Source: Chrysophaeum taylorii (lineage: Eukaryota > Sar > Pelagophyceae > Pelagomonadales > Pelagomonadaceae). Taken from it: a stretch of 64,000 nucleotides of DNA. Position numbers and translations under genes: made by a program. The notes beneath the pieces were generated by a model. The model did no database searches. It worked only from the letters and a program-made list of their open reading frames with translations, and was not told the origin of the DNA. The number at the start of each line of letters is the position of its first letter. The first letter of the stretch is position 1. The stretch lies in the NCBI GenBank assembly GCA_029834535.1, contig JAQMWT010000059.1:124001-188000 (forward strand), in the 5' to 3' direction. Below are positions 53,795-62,997 of this stretch, piece by piece.

Positions 53795-54443
53795 CCTGCG
53801 CGCTTTCAAATTCGGCAGCGACAGATAGTTTCGTTGGAACCGCGTTTCCCTAGGGGGGATGGGAGTAGTTTGGACTTAGAACGGGGGGGGAGTCGAGGGC
53901 AGCTCAGCTCGTGCTCAGAGCGGCCGATCAAAGCGTCGAGCGCAAAAAGAGAGCGGGGCGAGTGGGAAAGGACAAGCAGACGGGGACGCAGGCCGCTTGT
54001 AGGGGACGGCAGAGCGCGAGCTTAGCTGTCCGGGCGCCGCCAGGGACCCGGCGGCCGGGAGACGTAGGGGCCGTTGGCGTTTCTATAAGCGTCCTCGCGA
54101 TCACGGAAATGCGCCTGCGCGTGATGCCGCTGCTGGATGTGGACGGTGGCTGCACCGCCTCGACATAGTGTAGACCCGCGAGGATGAGACGGGCACGCTC
54201 ACACTGCGCCGTGATCGAGAGACGGCGGTAGAGGCGCTTGCGGGGGTGCCAAAATCTGCAGCCGACATCCACCCTGTCTGCATTCCACAATGCTATTGGA
54301 TTAAGTTGGCAAGCGAAGAACCAGCTTTGTATGCTACCAAGAGACCACGCGACACGACAAAACGGCAAAACGAGATTGGAGGATAAGGGACGATGTTTCG
54401 CGACACAACACATTTCTTAAATACGATAGGGTCCGGGCTAACT
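53795..54443. other. Intergenic holding a dispersed repeat copy
   Basis: Contains the first copy of the dispersed repeat described below. The rest has a G run near 53,882 and no gene. Confidence 0.5.
53953..54086. repeat. Dispersed repeat, copy A
   Basis: Shares with 59,571-59,666 the words GGGACGGC, GCCGCCAGG and GGCGGCCGGGAGACGTAGGGG followed by CCGTTG, in the same order and orientation. Its left part (GAGTGGGA to GCAGGCCGCTTGTAG) also matches 59,339-59,388. Non-coding. Confidence 0.8.
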
Positions 54444-55022
54444 CTACACGGCGACTGCTTCGTCCGCATAAGGAGAACCTGAGGACCACGGCGACGATGA
54501 CCCCTCTTCGGTAGGGCGGTGCGATGGGGAAGGTTCTGCCGTCACAACGACAGGAGCCGGCGGCTTTCTGGGGAAGAAAACGTTGGCGGACTCAGGATCG
54601 CCGCACGCAACCTTGCATTGCCAGAGGTCAGCGTCAGGTTGCGTGAATGAAATGCGCTTCTTGATCATGTTCACGGCCTTGCAGTCGGGACAGTAAGCGC
54701 GTCGACAAACCCGACACTTGCGCGAGTGTCGACCACGGGACAAGAAACCGTCCTTAGAGGTCCACGGAGCGCCGCAGGTGCTACAGCTGCCGTCGTTCTT
54801 AAACTCCTCACGACTGCGAAGAGCGACGGCAGCCATGAGCATGATTTGCGACGGAGCCGTCAGGCCATCCTCTTCATCCGAGTGGCGTCCCCAGCTGTCC
54901 CTCGAGACTGATGACGTGGCCGCTGCGTCCTCGTCCTCTGCTTCTAACGGGGCGCGATTGTGACCACGACTCGCCTGGCTGCTGTCCTTGCTGAGCGTCG
55001 CATTCGCTGGCCTTCGTGCCAT
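54444..55022 (-). CDS. FYVE-like zinc-finger protein
   Basis: Single exon, 192 residues from ATG 55022. A cysteine cluster at about 80-114 (C80, C83, C103, C106, C111, C114) reads SCSTCGAPW, then RGRHSRKCRVCRRAYCPDC. The RGRHSRKCRxC order resembles the R(R/K)HHCRxCG signature of FYVE domains, which bind PI3P on endosomes, but the second His is replaced by Ser and the fourth cysteine pair (around WQCKVAC) is partly out of place. The N-terminal part is acidic and disordered and the C-terminal part is Ser/Pro-rich. A general treble-clef zinc finger is the cautious call. The start is 236 bp from the divergent TPR gene. Confidence 0.6.
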   Translation of the reverse strand: MARRPANATLSKDSSQASRGHNRAPLEAEDEDAAATSSVSRDSWGRHSDEEDGLTAPSQIMLMAAVALRSREEFKNDGSCSTCGAPWTSKDGFLSRGRHSRKCRVCRRAYCPDCKAVNMIKKRISFTQPDADLWQCKVACGDPESANVFFPRKPPAPVVVTAEPSPSHRPTEEGSSSPWSSGSPYADEAVAV

Positions 55023-55258
55023 CTGCTGTCCGAACACCTCAGCCTTTTCTTACTACAAGCCCGTTCTTGACATCCCCGTACACTTGAATCAAGAAGGGGT
55101 TATCGATATTGATATCCCATTTCGCTCGAAGCCCACAATTAACGGGGGTTGAGCTGAAAGAAGAGTGTGTTGACTGGGGTTAGTTTTGGTGTTTCGCTGA
55201 GAAGACTTTCGTCTCGTTTTTCGACAGGCTGTAGTCGGCCGCGGGCCGGCGGCATACG

Positions 55259-56559
55259 ATGAAGATCTACGTGATCAAAGGGACCGAAGGGGAGGCTGGG
55301 TACGTCCTAAGGCGGTCCTTGAGACGTCTGACGCGTTCGCAGGTACCTCAAGCAGTCGATGAAGCTGCCCAAGTCGTGGGGCACCAAGCCGGTGGCCGAG
55401 GTGCTCGGGTTGTTTGTCGACACCTACAACAAGAAGCACCCCGACGCCGCGATCGACGCCGGGGGATGGCACCTCGAGCGGCCGCTCGGCTCGACGCTGT
55501 ATCCCGATGATCAGGTGTCGTCGACGCTGAGCGACTACTGCGACGTGTGGTGCGTCGCGGGCTCGGTGAAGTACAAGGGACCGCCTCCCGGGACGGCCGC
55601 CGCGTTAGAGGCAAAGGAAGCAGAAGAGCGCAAGGCTCGCGAGGAGGAGGCGGCGCGCGCAGAGGCGGCGCGCGATGCCGCCGAGGCAAACGGACCAGAC
55701 GCGGCGCAGTGGCACGTCAAGGTTCGCTGCATCGAGCTCGACCGGGGCGGCATGGACGTCAAGTCGCAATGGAAAGTTGGCGATGTCGCCAAGGTACGAT
55801 GATTACGCGTTGCCGGCAACCCGCTCGTCTTGGTAGGTGACGATTGAACCGCACGCGACGATCGGCATGCTCGCTAATCGGCTGGGGCTAATGGTGGGGG
55901 CCCACCCCAAGCACCAACACATCTATCATCCCCGCGACGGCGGTGCAGCCGGCGCCCAGCCGCTCAGCCCGCTCGAGAAGCTTAAGGACGCCATGGCCTC
56001 GGACTTAGTCGTGCTAGAACTCGTCATCAAGGTCCCGACGGTCGCGCGCGTCGTCGAGGACGTCTCGGACGACGAGGGCTTTACCGGTCCCGAAGCGGGC
56101 GACCTCCCGCCGGCCTTTCCCGAGGAGTGTGCCGACCTGGACAAGCAGGCCGACCTCAAGACACAGGCCGAGGAAAAACTCGCTGCGGGCGACGTCGACG
56201 CTGCGCTCGGCTTCTTCTCCGACGCGATCGCGCTCGGCGCCCCCAGCGCGACCATGCTGTGCAAGCGCGGGGACCTCCTGCTCAAGCGGGGCCGCCCCGC
56301 TGCCGCCGCAGCCGACGCCACCAAGGCCCTCGAGATCAACCAGGATTCGGCCAAGGCGTACCGGCTTCGCGCGAAGGCTCGTCGCAAGCTCGGCCAGTAC
56401 GACGACTCCTCCGCCGACTTTGGCCAGGCACAGCGTATCGACTTCGACGACGGCGTCGTCGAGGAGCAGACCTACGTTGCCAAGCGCGCGAAGAAGCTCC
56501 GCGCCAAGCTCCTTGCCGAGCAGGAAAAGGAGAACGCCGCGGACGCTAACCACGCCTAA
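55259..56559 (+). CDS. Hip-like TPR co-chaperone with two ubiquitin-like parts
   Basis: Exons 55259-55299, 55343-55793 and 55837-56559 give 404 residues; both introns are 43 nt (GTACGTCCT to CGTTCGCAG, and GTACGATG to TTGGTAG). The N-terminal part (MKIYVIKG, LKQSMKLPKSWGTKPVAEVLGLFVDTYN, WHLERPLG) and a second part after an Ala/Glu coiled linker (WHVKVRCIELDRGG, GDVAKVTIEPHATIGMLANRLGL) both have a ubiquitin-like strand-helix-strand rhythm. The last 150 residues hold three TPRs (DVDAALGFFSDAIALG, LLLKRGRPAAAAADATKALEIN, AKARRKLGQYDDSSADFGQAQRID) with the Hip/ST13-type order. Hip binds the Hsp70 ATPase domain. The DP/GGMP tail of animal Hip is absent. The UBL calls are my inference from pattern. 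Confidence 0.7.
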
Positions 56560-57212
56560 GCTGATAAGAAGGCTGCCACGCTCGTGCCACAGTTGGACGT
56601 ACTCTTGCCTTGCTTCTGCTGTCGCCACGCCTCGATGCAGCGGCGGGCCCTCGACACCTTCGCGTTGTCGCCATTTTGCTGCTCCAGTGTGTGCATGTCG
56701 GAAGGACCTTACCTTCACTTTCCTCCTGCCCTGCGCGATCGCAGCATGGTCGCGAGCCTCTTCCAAAGAAAGGACTTAGTGTGTTGTCCTTTTTCGACAT
56801 TGCTAATTGGCACTCCTGGTGATCAAACACGTTGTATAATCTTAAAAGTGCACGCACGCAACTACCACCAAGCGTGACTAATACCTCGTGAATAAGCTTA
56901 AGGATCGCTGCTACAAAGACCGCCAATGCGACACCAACCCTCCGCGACTCCGCGCGGGATCTTGCTACCGTACAGATACAAGAGCGGCCACAACATCCAA
57001 AAAACTATGGAAGAAGAAGAAGAAGAAGAAGAAGAAGAAGAAGAGGGGCTTACAACACAAAGCGATTTATTATTCGCGTCGGCAAGAGGGAGAAGTCTTG
57101 GGTGGCACTTCTTGACCGCCCGCCAGAGGGACGCGCGCGCGGGGCGATGGAGAGAAACTTCAATGCAACGCACGACTTTCGGGAAGGTTCATATCAGCCC
57201 ATCATCGTCATG
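56560..57212. other. Intergenic with GAA microsatellite
   Basis: 3' region between convergent genes. A GAA run of about 13 units lies at about 57,008-57,044. No gene seen. Confidence 0.55.
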
Positions 57213-58511
57213 TCAGATGGTGTTCTCGGCGACGTAGTCGTTCTTGCGATAGTTGATGATGAGCTCGACCGCGTCATCGTACCATAGCGCGCGTCGGATG
57301 AAGTGAAGCGAGTGGTCGGAGGCTAGGACGTCGCCGGCGCAGAGCAGCTCGACGCGGTTGGCAGAGACGCCGAGTTTCTTGGCGAGATAACGTCGAAGCT
57401 GATGGACTTTGAGCTTTCCCGAGGTCTTGAGGTAGGGCTTGTCAAGAGTGGGGTAATAAGTTTCGTCAGCGGCGGGTTCAACCTTGAAGCTCACCTGCTG
57501 GCCCTCGGGCGGAGCGCCGCTGGCGGCAGCGGTGCCACCCGACGAAGTGCGAGGGTGCGCGGGTGAGGGCGTAGGCGCGGGTGCCGGGGGGGCGGGGGCT
57601 GGCGCGGCGGACCGAGGCGGCGCAGGTCGGGCTTTGGCGTGGGTCTTGGCGGCGGTGGTCGTCGTCGTCTCTTGCGGTGGTTGACTATTCGCGCCCGCGG
57701 CGGACGGCGTCCCCGTCCGCGCACGCGGCGCCGTCTGACCGCGGCGCCGTGATCCTCCGCCTTGTTGAGGCGGGGGCTCGTCATCGGGGGGTGCGCTGCC
57801 CTCAAACGGGAAGATTTTGTCGACGAGCGTCTGGAGCGTGCGATCGTGCAGGATCGCGTTCATGGGATGGGGTCCGAGGTGGACGTTGCAGCGCGGGCAA
57901 ACGGCTTTGCCCCCTTTGAGATACTTGAGGAGGCAGTTCTTGCAGAAGGTGTGGAGGCACTCGGTGATGGTGTGGGCGTCCTGGAAGTAGCCGTCGCACA
58001 GTCGACAGACGAGGTGCGTGTTGACGTCGCGCGCTTTGAACTTGATCATCCGAAAATCTTGATCGGTGTCGCGCGTCGACGGCGTCTCGCCCTTGGATCC
58101 GACGCTCCACCGCGAAAACGTCGACGACCGCCGCCGTCGCTTCTTCGCCGGCTCTCGCGTCGCCTCTTGCTCGTCGTCCTCGCCCTGATCGTCGTCCTCC
58201 TCCGCCGCCGCTTCCCCCTCCTCGTTCGCCGCTTCTTCCTCGGCCTGGTTTGCGCCTCGTAACGCCGCCGCCACGGCGATATCGACCGCGTCGAACCGCG
58301 CGCCGTCGCGATCGATATACACGACCTCCCCCCCATCGCCCACCTCAGCCGACCACCCGTCGATCGCGTCGCCGGCACCGGCCTTCTCGAGTTCCATCCG
58401 CAATTCTTCCAGCAACTCCCTATTCTCATCACCACCCGCGGCGGCCTCCTCCTCTTCTTCCTCTTCCTCCTCTTCTTCTGCTTCTTCTTCCTCTTCTTCG
58501 TGGTCTACCAT
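57213..58511 (-). CDS. PCGF-type RING protein with RAWUL domain (Polycomb-like)
   Basis: Single exon, 432 residues. After a Glu-rich N-terminus, residues of about 165-225 form a PCGF-type RING finger: LVCRLCDGYFQDAHTITECLHTFCKNCLLKYL, then VCPRCNVHLG and the C-terminal ILHDRTLQTLVDKIFP, as in BMI1/PCGF and plant DRIP. The final 90 residues (PYLKTSGKLKVHQLRRYLAKKLG, VELLCAGDVL, ALWYDDAVELIINYR) form a RAWUL ubiquitin-like domain. All RING cysteines and the histidine are present. In animals and plants these partners join RING1 to ubiquitinate histone H2A; a RING1 partner is not in the window. The linker is Pro/Ala/Thr-rich and low complexity. Confidence 0.88.
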   Translation of the reverse strand: MVDHEEEEEEAEEEEEEEEEEEAAAGGDENRELLEELRMELEKAGAGDAIDGWSAEVGDGGEVVYIDRDGARFDAVDIAVAAALRGANQAEEEAANEEGEAAAEEDDDQGEDDEQEATREPAKKRRRRSSTFSRWSVGSKGETPSTRDTDQDFRMIKFKARDVNTHLVCRLCDGYFQDAHTITECLHTFCKNCLLKYLKGGKAVCPRCNVHLGPHPMNAILHDRTLQTLVDKIFPFEGSAPPDDEPPPQQGGGSRRRGQTAPRARTGTPSAAGANSQPPQETTTTTAAKTHAKARPAPPRSAAPAPAPPAPAPTPSPAHPRTSSGGTAAASGAPPEGQQVSFKVEPAADETYYPTLDKPYLKTSGKLKVHQLRRYLAKKLGVSANRVELLCAGDVLASDHSLHFIRRALWYDDAVELIINYRKNDYVAENTI

Positions 58512-58684
58512 CGCTTCGGCTAGTGTATCCCCGACTGATGCTGACCGTTGGACAAATAACTTCTCGGAGGGAGGGAGGGAGGGAGGGCGGCAGCAGGCAC
58601 GACGTGAGGGAACGACGAGTGGAAAAGGAAAGAACCAGCATGGAAGGAGAACGGGGAGGGAGTCCGCAGCGGCAAACCTCTGTT

Positions 58685-59218
58685 TTAGTCGGCGCGCATC
58701 GGACTACTCGAGGCCTTTAAGCGCCTGGTTGGCGTCGGCGTCGGCGTCGGCGTGGAGCTCATTCGCAGTCTCTGTTGCTTCTGTAGCAGCATCGCTCTCG
58801 ACTTGTGGAGCTGCGCCTGGATTTGAAGCAAGCGGTACGAGACGAAGAAGGTGAACAGGCCGAAGCCTGCGCTGTAGCACTCGCACTGCGCGGCGTAGAG
58901 CGCCGCGCGGCTCTCGCACAGCGGCGTCGGCCCGTCGCGTCGGACGCGGACGCGCATCGCCAGCAGCGTGAGAAGCGAGAGGACGAACACAACGAGGTTG
59001 AGGAAGCTCAGACCAAAGGCAAGGGTCTGGATGATCAACAAGCGCTCCCACGTAAACTCGACGATGCGCACAATGATCGCTCGCAGGAAATTCGAAGGCA
59101 GCGGGAGCAGCAACAGCACGATCAACCCGGCGTTCGATATGAAGAACCACCGCAGTAGAAAGTGAATCACGGCGAGCGGATACCCGACGAATAACTTTGA
59201 GATGAACTGTAACACCAT
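58685..59218 (-). CDS. BAP31-like ER membrane protein
   Basis: Single exon, 177 residues from ATG 59218. Hydrophobic spans at about 20-40 (FFISNAGLIVLLLLPLP), 55-85 (LLIIQTLAFGLSFLNLVVFVLSLLTLLAM) and 110-130 (AGFGLFTFFVSYRLLQIQ) match the three membrane helices of the BAP31/BAP29 family. The text between helix 2 and 3 (ESRAALYAAQCECYSAGFGLF) fits the family's FRAQRNFYIAGF position. These proteins help export and quality control of membrane proteins at the ER. The C-terminal coiled coil of animal BAP31 is reduced to a short QKQQRLR helix and a TP repeat. The frame extends upstream without an ATG. Confidence 0.6.
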   Translation of the reverse strand: MVLQFISKLFVGYPLAVIHFLLRWFFISNAGLIVLLLLPLPSNFLRAIIVRIVEFTWERLLIIQTLAFGLSFLNLVVFVLSLLTLLAMRVRVRRDGPTPLCESRAALYAAQCECYSAGFGLFTFFVSYRLLQIQAQLHKSRAMLLQKQQRLRMSSTPTPTPTPTRRLKASSSPMRAD

Positions 59219-59338
59219 CGCCTCACAAAAATTGCCAGAAACAGGTGTACCTACCACTTCGCAGGGTTAAGGCTCGTGTAAGGATTAATAAACTCCTTAG
59301 ATTTGCGTTTGTTGGCGCGTCGAAAGTAAACAAGAGCT

Positions 59339-59388
59339 GGGGTGAGTGGGAGGAGAGAAGCAGGATGTTGCAGGCCGCTTGTAGCACC
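59339..59388. repeat. Dispersed repeat, partial copy C
   Basis: Matches the left part of copy A (GTGAGTGGGA, then TGCAGGCCGCTTGTAG) in the same orientation. Confidence 0.65.
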
Positions 59389-59570
59389 GCGCATGATTAG
59401 GGAATAAACTCACAGGCTAGAAGCAGAGTGTCCGCGTAAGGGGGGGGGGGTCAGATCGGGTTGATTGAGGTGAGCGAGGCAAGAGCGGGATGTGCAAGGC
59501 GGGAGGATATGATGCGGAGACGCAGGTCATTCGCAGAGGGCCGCAGAGGTAGCAGCCTAGCCGTCTGAGG

Positions 59571-59666
59571 GCCGTTTGCAAGGGACGGCGGAGCGCGTGC
59601 CTTGCCGTCAGGTTGCCGCCAGGATCGCGGCGGCCGGGAGACGTAGGGGCCGTTGACGTTTCTGTA
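59571..59666. repeat. Dispersed repeat, copy B
   Basis: Right part of the same unit as copy A, ending CGGCCGGGAGACGTAGGGG-CCGTTG-CGTTTCT with few differences. Together with copy C it suggests one repeat interrupted by about 180 bp. Confidence 0.8.
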
Positions 59667-59845
59667 CCACTACGCAGGTTTATTCGGCGTAGAAATTTCG
59701 GTTAAGCATCAAACTGAGCTTTGTCTCACAGCCGCGCAGGAACTATGACCTATGCCGCTATTTGGCAGGGGCGCAAAAGAGAATTGGGAGCTTGGAGTTC
59801 CGTGGGGGGCATTAGTTATGATGTATCTCATACCGGCAAATTAAT

Positions 59846-60496
59846 CAGCGTTGCGCCTTTACTCTACAGAGCAAAAAGAATAGGGTTAAAAAACCATTAC
59901 GTGACTTGACTTGACTTGACTTGACTTTACGTTACTTTACCCCTTACATTACCCCACTCGCCCGAGTCAAGGGATTTACTCTACCCTTGTGTTGATGAGG
60001 CAAAGTGGGAAAACAAGACACCAAGTGCGGCTTCCTCCCCAAACTCGCCAGATCTACCCGCGGCTCCATCGGCACGCTTCCTGCCGAGAGCTTCTGCGAA
60101 CGAATCATCTCGGCCGGCAACATCTTTCTGACCGAGGGTTACTCGCGGCTTGGCGACGAAGAACGCGACATGCTGGTCCTCTAGCGTATGACCAGCGAGT
60201 TCATAGAATGGGCCCGTGACAAATACGGCAAGATCGCCAACGTCGCCGATGAGACCACGATCCCCGCCGATTGAAACCAAGAGGACGACGCGGACTCGCC
60301 GGAAGAGTAGACGGCCAGCGGCGGCTTGCGACGGCATACGAATGCCATGGAATCAGAGGATACGAAATTGTTTATTTTACTTTACTTTGCCTCGCCTCGA
60401 TAACTTACTTTGTAGTTGCCACTTTGATTTTACTTTGTGCCCCTTAGATAAAGGCTTTTTACTTTACCCTTAACGTAGAGTAAAAGTGCAACGCTG
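59846..60496 (+). mobile_element. hAT-family DNA transposon, decayed, with TIRs and 8-bp target-site duplication
   Basis: Terminal inverted repeats of 22 bp lie at 59846-59867 and 60475-60496. Both begin CAGCGTTGC and end TTTACTCTAC, differing at two positions (20 of 22 match). Directly outside are AAATTAAT (59838-59845) and AAATCAAT (60497-60504), an 8-bp target-site duplication with one mismatch, the size used by hAT elements. Inside, plus-strand text from about 60,023 to 60,240 reads FLPKLARSTRGSIGTLPAES, then FCERIISAGNIFLTEGYSRLGDEE, then RDMLVL-stop-RMTSEFIEWARDKYG, matching the hAT transposase C-terminal dimerisation region. In-frame stops and the small size (651 bp) show an internally deleted, inactive copy. 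Terminal parts hold ACTTG and TTTACTT simple repeats. Confidence 0.88.
59903..59927. repeat. ACTTG pentamer run inside the hAT element
   Basis: About five ACTTG units followed by related TTTAC words. Similar TTTACTT words recur near the right end of the element, so subterminal repeats of the transposon are likely. Confidence 0.75.
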
Positions 60497-60572
60497 AAAT
60501 CAATGAAACACTAGTGAAATGTGACTCGCATGAAGAAAGCAGATGCGTCACTAATACTAACCCTCGGCGAGC

Positions 60573-62621
60573 TTAGGGGGACGTTCTCTGCGTTGTGGGT
60601 GAGCTTGATCGCAGCGTGTCCAGACCATCGAGCCGACCGTACGGCGCACCTGGCGACGACAGGACGCGCGAAAACGTCTGGTTGAGCATGGTATGGACGC
60701 GCGGTGGCTCGCGATGTGGCGGAGGTTCCGTAGTATTCGCGAGCGTCCGCGCCGTTTTTTCGCCCGCGGCATACACGGCTCGCGCGGCGTTGCGTTTAAG
60801 CGTGCGATTGAAGGAGAAGGGAGGGAGGCCTGCGGCAGCTTGGAACTGCGTGAGTTGTTCTCGTTGTACGAGGGCGCGCTTATCGCGCCGGAATGTTGCG
60901 GTAAGACCCAAGAGCTCGCGCTCGGAGCGAGCTGTTGCCGCGCGCGCTGCGACCTTGAGGAAGGATTCGGAGTTGGACCATTCGACGGTGCCGGCGGATC
61001 GAAGTTTCTTGCGAAGCTGGGGCGTCGATACCCGGAGGTGCATCAAGTTCCGGTAACAGTCGGTGTGAGCCGTCTCACCGAGGCGGAGCGGCAGACCAAC
61101 AGGGCGGATCTTGTCGTCATTTTCGAGCGTAGGAGATTGGTGGAGGGGCTCGCGGGAGGGGCAAGGAGGCATCGTCGGCTCGACGTAGCCCGGATTGGTG
61201 TGGTAGGCGACAATTGGCGCCGCCCGGAGGAGCTTGGAACAGCCTTCGGTTCCGATGTGGTTTAGGGACACATCGAGATGTAGGCAAGCTTTTGCCGCGG
61301 GGACGTCGAAAGCGGTGATAGCGGTGGCACTCTTGTCGGTAGCTAAGTTCATGGCGAGGCGCAACGACCGAAGTCTCGACTTAGCAGAGAAGAGCACCGA
61401 GCAGAGGTCGACGACCCCGGAGTCTCGGATGCCGTTGGCCTCGAGTCCTAAGAATTGGAGCGACGGCAGCTCGTCGGTGGCTGGTGGCGTGAGTGGTATC
61501 AAGGCCGCCGCGAGCGCCTTGGCACCGTCGTCGCCGGCACCTTGACCTCCCAAATCGAGTTCTATGAGCCGCGATGTCCCGAGAGACCGAGCGAGCGCGC
61601 GCACTCCTTTCGGACCGATACGCTCGGCGGTGGGATCGACGTCGTCGGGGTCTTCGAAGCGACTCCAGGTCGCCGGGTCAAAGGTTTCTTCGTCGTCGAC
61701 GCGGATGGCGACGGTGTTTTCTTGGAAGTCCTTTGTCCTTCTGTCCCGATAGTACTTGTAGTGGTACTTGGGCGCGGTGAGGTTGAGGACTTGGAGGCTC
61801 TCGCTCGCCTCGAGCGTCCGCGCGAAGGCGAAGGCCCCCTTGTCACCGACGCGATTGCCACCGAACGCGAGCGTCTCGAGGGTGGGGTGATCTGCGACTG
61901 CTCGCGCAACGTGCTCAGCGCCAACGTTGGTTATGTCGTTGCCGACGAGCGCTAGCGAGAGGAGCTGAAAATTGAGACCGATGGCCTCGGCGATGGTAAC
62001 GGCCCAGTCGTCGTCGATCCGTTCGTGGCAGAACCGCAGGGCAGCCAAAACTGGATCGTTGCGGGCGACGCGCCGCAAAGCGTTGAGCCGACTCCGCAGC
62101 AGCGTCTCGGCGCTCGCGGATTCGCGGTCGCGGCCGCGCATTTCGAGACGCGACTTGACGCGGTTTGGAAGCGGCGGCTTGTCCCGTCGGTGGTTGTCCA
62201 ATTGGCTCAACAGCGGCGTTTTTTTGATGTCGGTCATCTCGGCACGATCGAAGATGTCGCGCGTGGGCTGCGGCTCGCACGCGGGCAGGTTGTCGATCAT
62301 TCGCTGGCGCCGATTTCGTCGTCGCCGGTCGTACTCAGCCAGCACCTTAAGCGAGGTCGTAATGTACTGGTTGACGTACGCGCGTCCCATGTGCGGGAGG
62401 TCGTCGATCTTGATCCCGATGCCCTCACCCTTTGGGTTTGCTCCAGGCACGCGCATCTTAGGAGCGATGTCGATCCGATGCTGGAGAATCCGCCTCGCCC
62501 GCGCAAATCCGTCGTCGAAGACGGCCGTCTCGGGCCGCATCCTCCTCTCGTCGATCACAGACAGCCTTCTGCATTGCTCGGTGCGAGGCCTTGTTCTTCG
62601 TGTTCCGTGGTGGTCCTCCAT
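60573..62621 (-). CDS. Leucine-rich-repeat protein, RI-type
   Basis: Single exon, 682 residues from ATG 62621; the frame is open upstream without an ATG. LRRs of the ribonuclease-inhibitor type occupy about residues 180-460: LNFQLLSLALVGNDITNVGAEHVARAV, TLETLAFGGNRVGDKGAFAFARTL, LIELDLGGQGAGDDGAKALAAAL, LQFLGLEANGIRDSGVVDL and LHLDVSLNHIGTEGCSKLL. An insert of about 50 residues (YHYKYYRDRR to DVDPTAER) separates repeats two and three. The N-terminal 180 residues are basic and helical (YITTSLKVLAEYDRRRRNRRQRM), and the last 200 are basic with no recognised domain. No signal peptide or membrane span is seen, so an intracellular scaffold is likely. Partner and role are unknown. Confidence 0.75.
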   Translation of the reverse strand: MEDHHGTRRTRPRTEQCRRLSVIDERRMRPETAVFDDGFARARRILQHRIDIAPKMRVPGANPKGEGIGIKIDDLPHMGRAYVNQYITTSLKVLAEYDRRRRNRRQRMIDNLPACEPQPTRDIFDRAEMTDIKKTPLLSQLDNHRRDKPPLPNRVKSRLEMRGRDRESASAETLLRSRLNALRRVARNDPVLAALRFCHERIDDDWAVTIAEAIGLNFQLLSLALVGNDITNVGAEHVARAVADHPTLETLAFGGNRVGDKGAFAFARTLEASESLQVLNLTAPKYHYKYYRDRRTKDFQENTVAIRVDDEETFDPATWSRFEDPDDVDPTAERIGPKGVRALARSLGTSRLIELDLGGQGAGDDGAKALAAALIPLTPPATDELPSLQFLGLEANGIRDSGVVDLCSVLFSAKSRLRSLRLAMNLATDKSATAITAFDVPAAKACLHLDVSLNHIGTEGCSKLLRAAPIVAYHTNPGYVEPTMPPCPSREPLHQSPTLENDDKIRPVGLPLRLGETAHTDCYRNLMHLRVSTPQLRKKLRSAGTVEWSNSESFLKVAARAATARSERELLGLTATFRRDKRALVQREQLTQFQAAAGLPPFSFNRTLKRNAARAVYAAGEKTARTLANTTEPPPHREPPRVHTMLNQTFSRVLSSPGAPYGRLDGLDTLRSSSPTTQRTSP

Positions 62622-62997
62622 TTTGTTTGTTGTGTTGTTCGGATGTCCGAATGTCCCCTTCAATCGGCGATAAAAACGACGTCGTGATGCGTCACGGGTG
62701 TGAGGTCGTACATCTTGACACACACTTTGACCATACCTACATAAAGCGCGTCAGTGTCCGTGTTGGTGCGTTAAACTGACTCACATCGAGTCAGTCGTGA
62801 ACACACAAAAATTTCAGCTCGTTTGTATTGACACGGCTAGATGTATGGTATCCAAAATCTGGATACATTTCGAAGTTCGACACACAAGCATCATTCGTTG
62901 ATGTCACGCCCATAAACGAAAGCATCTCTTCCTTTTTCTTCGGGGAGCTGTCTTCGACGACGGAAGAGCGCATCAATCAGCATACGAAAGATCTACG
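62622..62997. other. Intergenic, bidirectional promoter region
   Basis: Between the divergent LRR gene and the small gene at 62998. It contains an inverted GACTCACATCGAGTCA-type palindrome near 62,780 and no gene. Confidence 0.4.

Larger units (their letters stand above)
59219..59845. other. Intergenic with dispersed repeat copies
   Basis: Contains repeat copies at 59,339-59,388 and 59,571-59,666 and a G run near 59,441. A frame at 59,721-59,909 starts here but runs into the transposon and is not supported as a gene. Confidence 0.5.
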
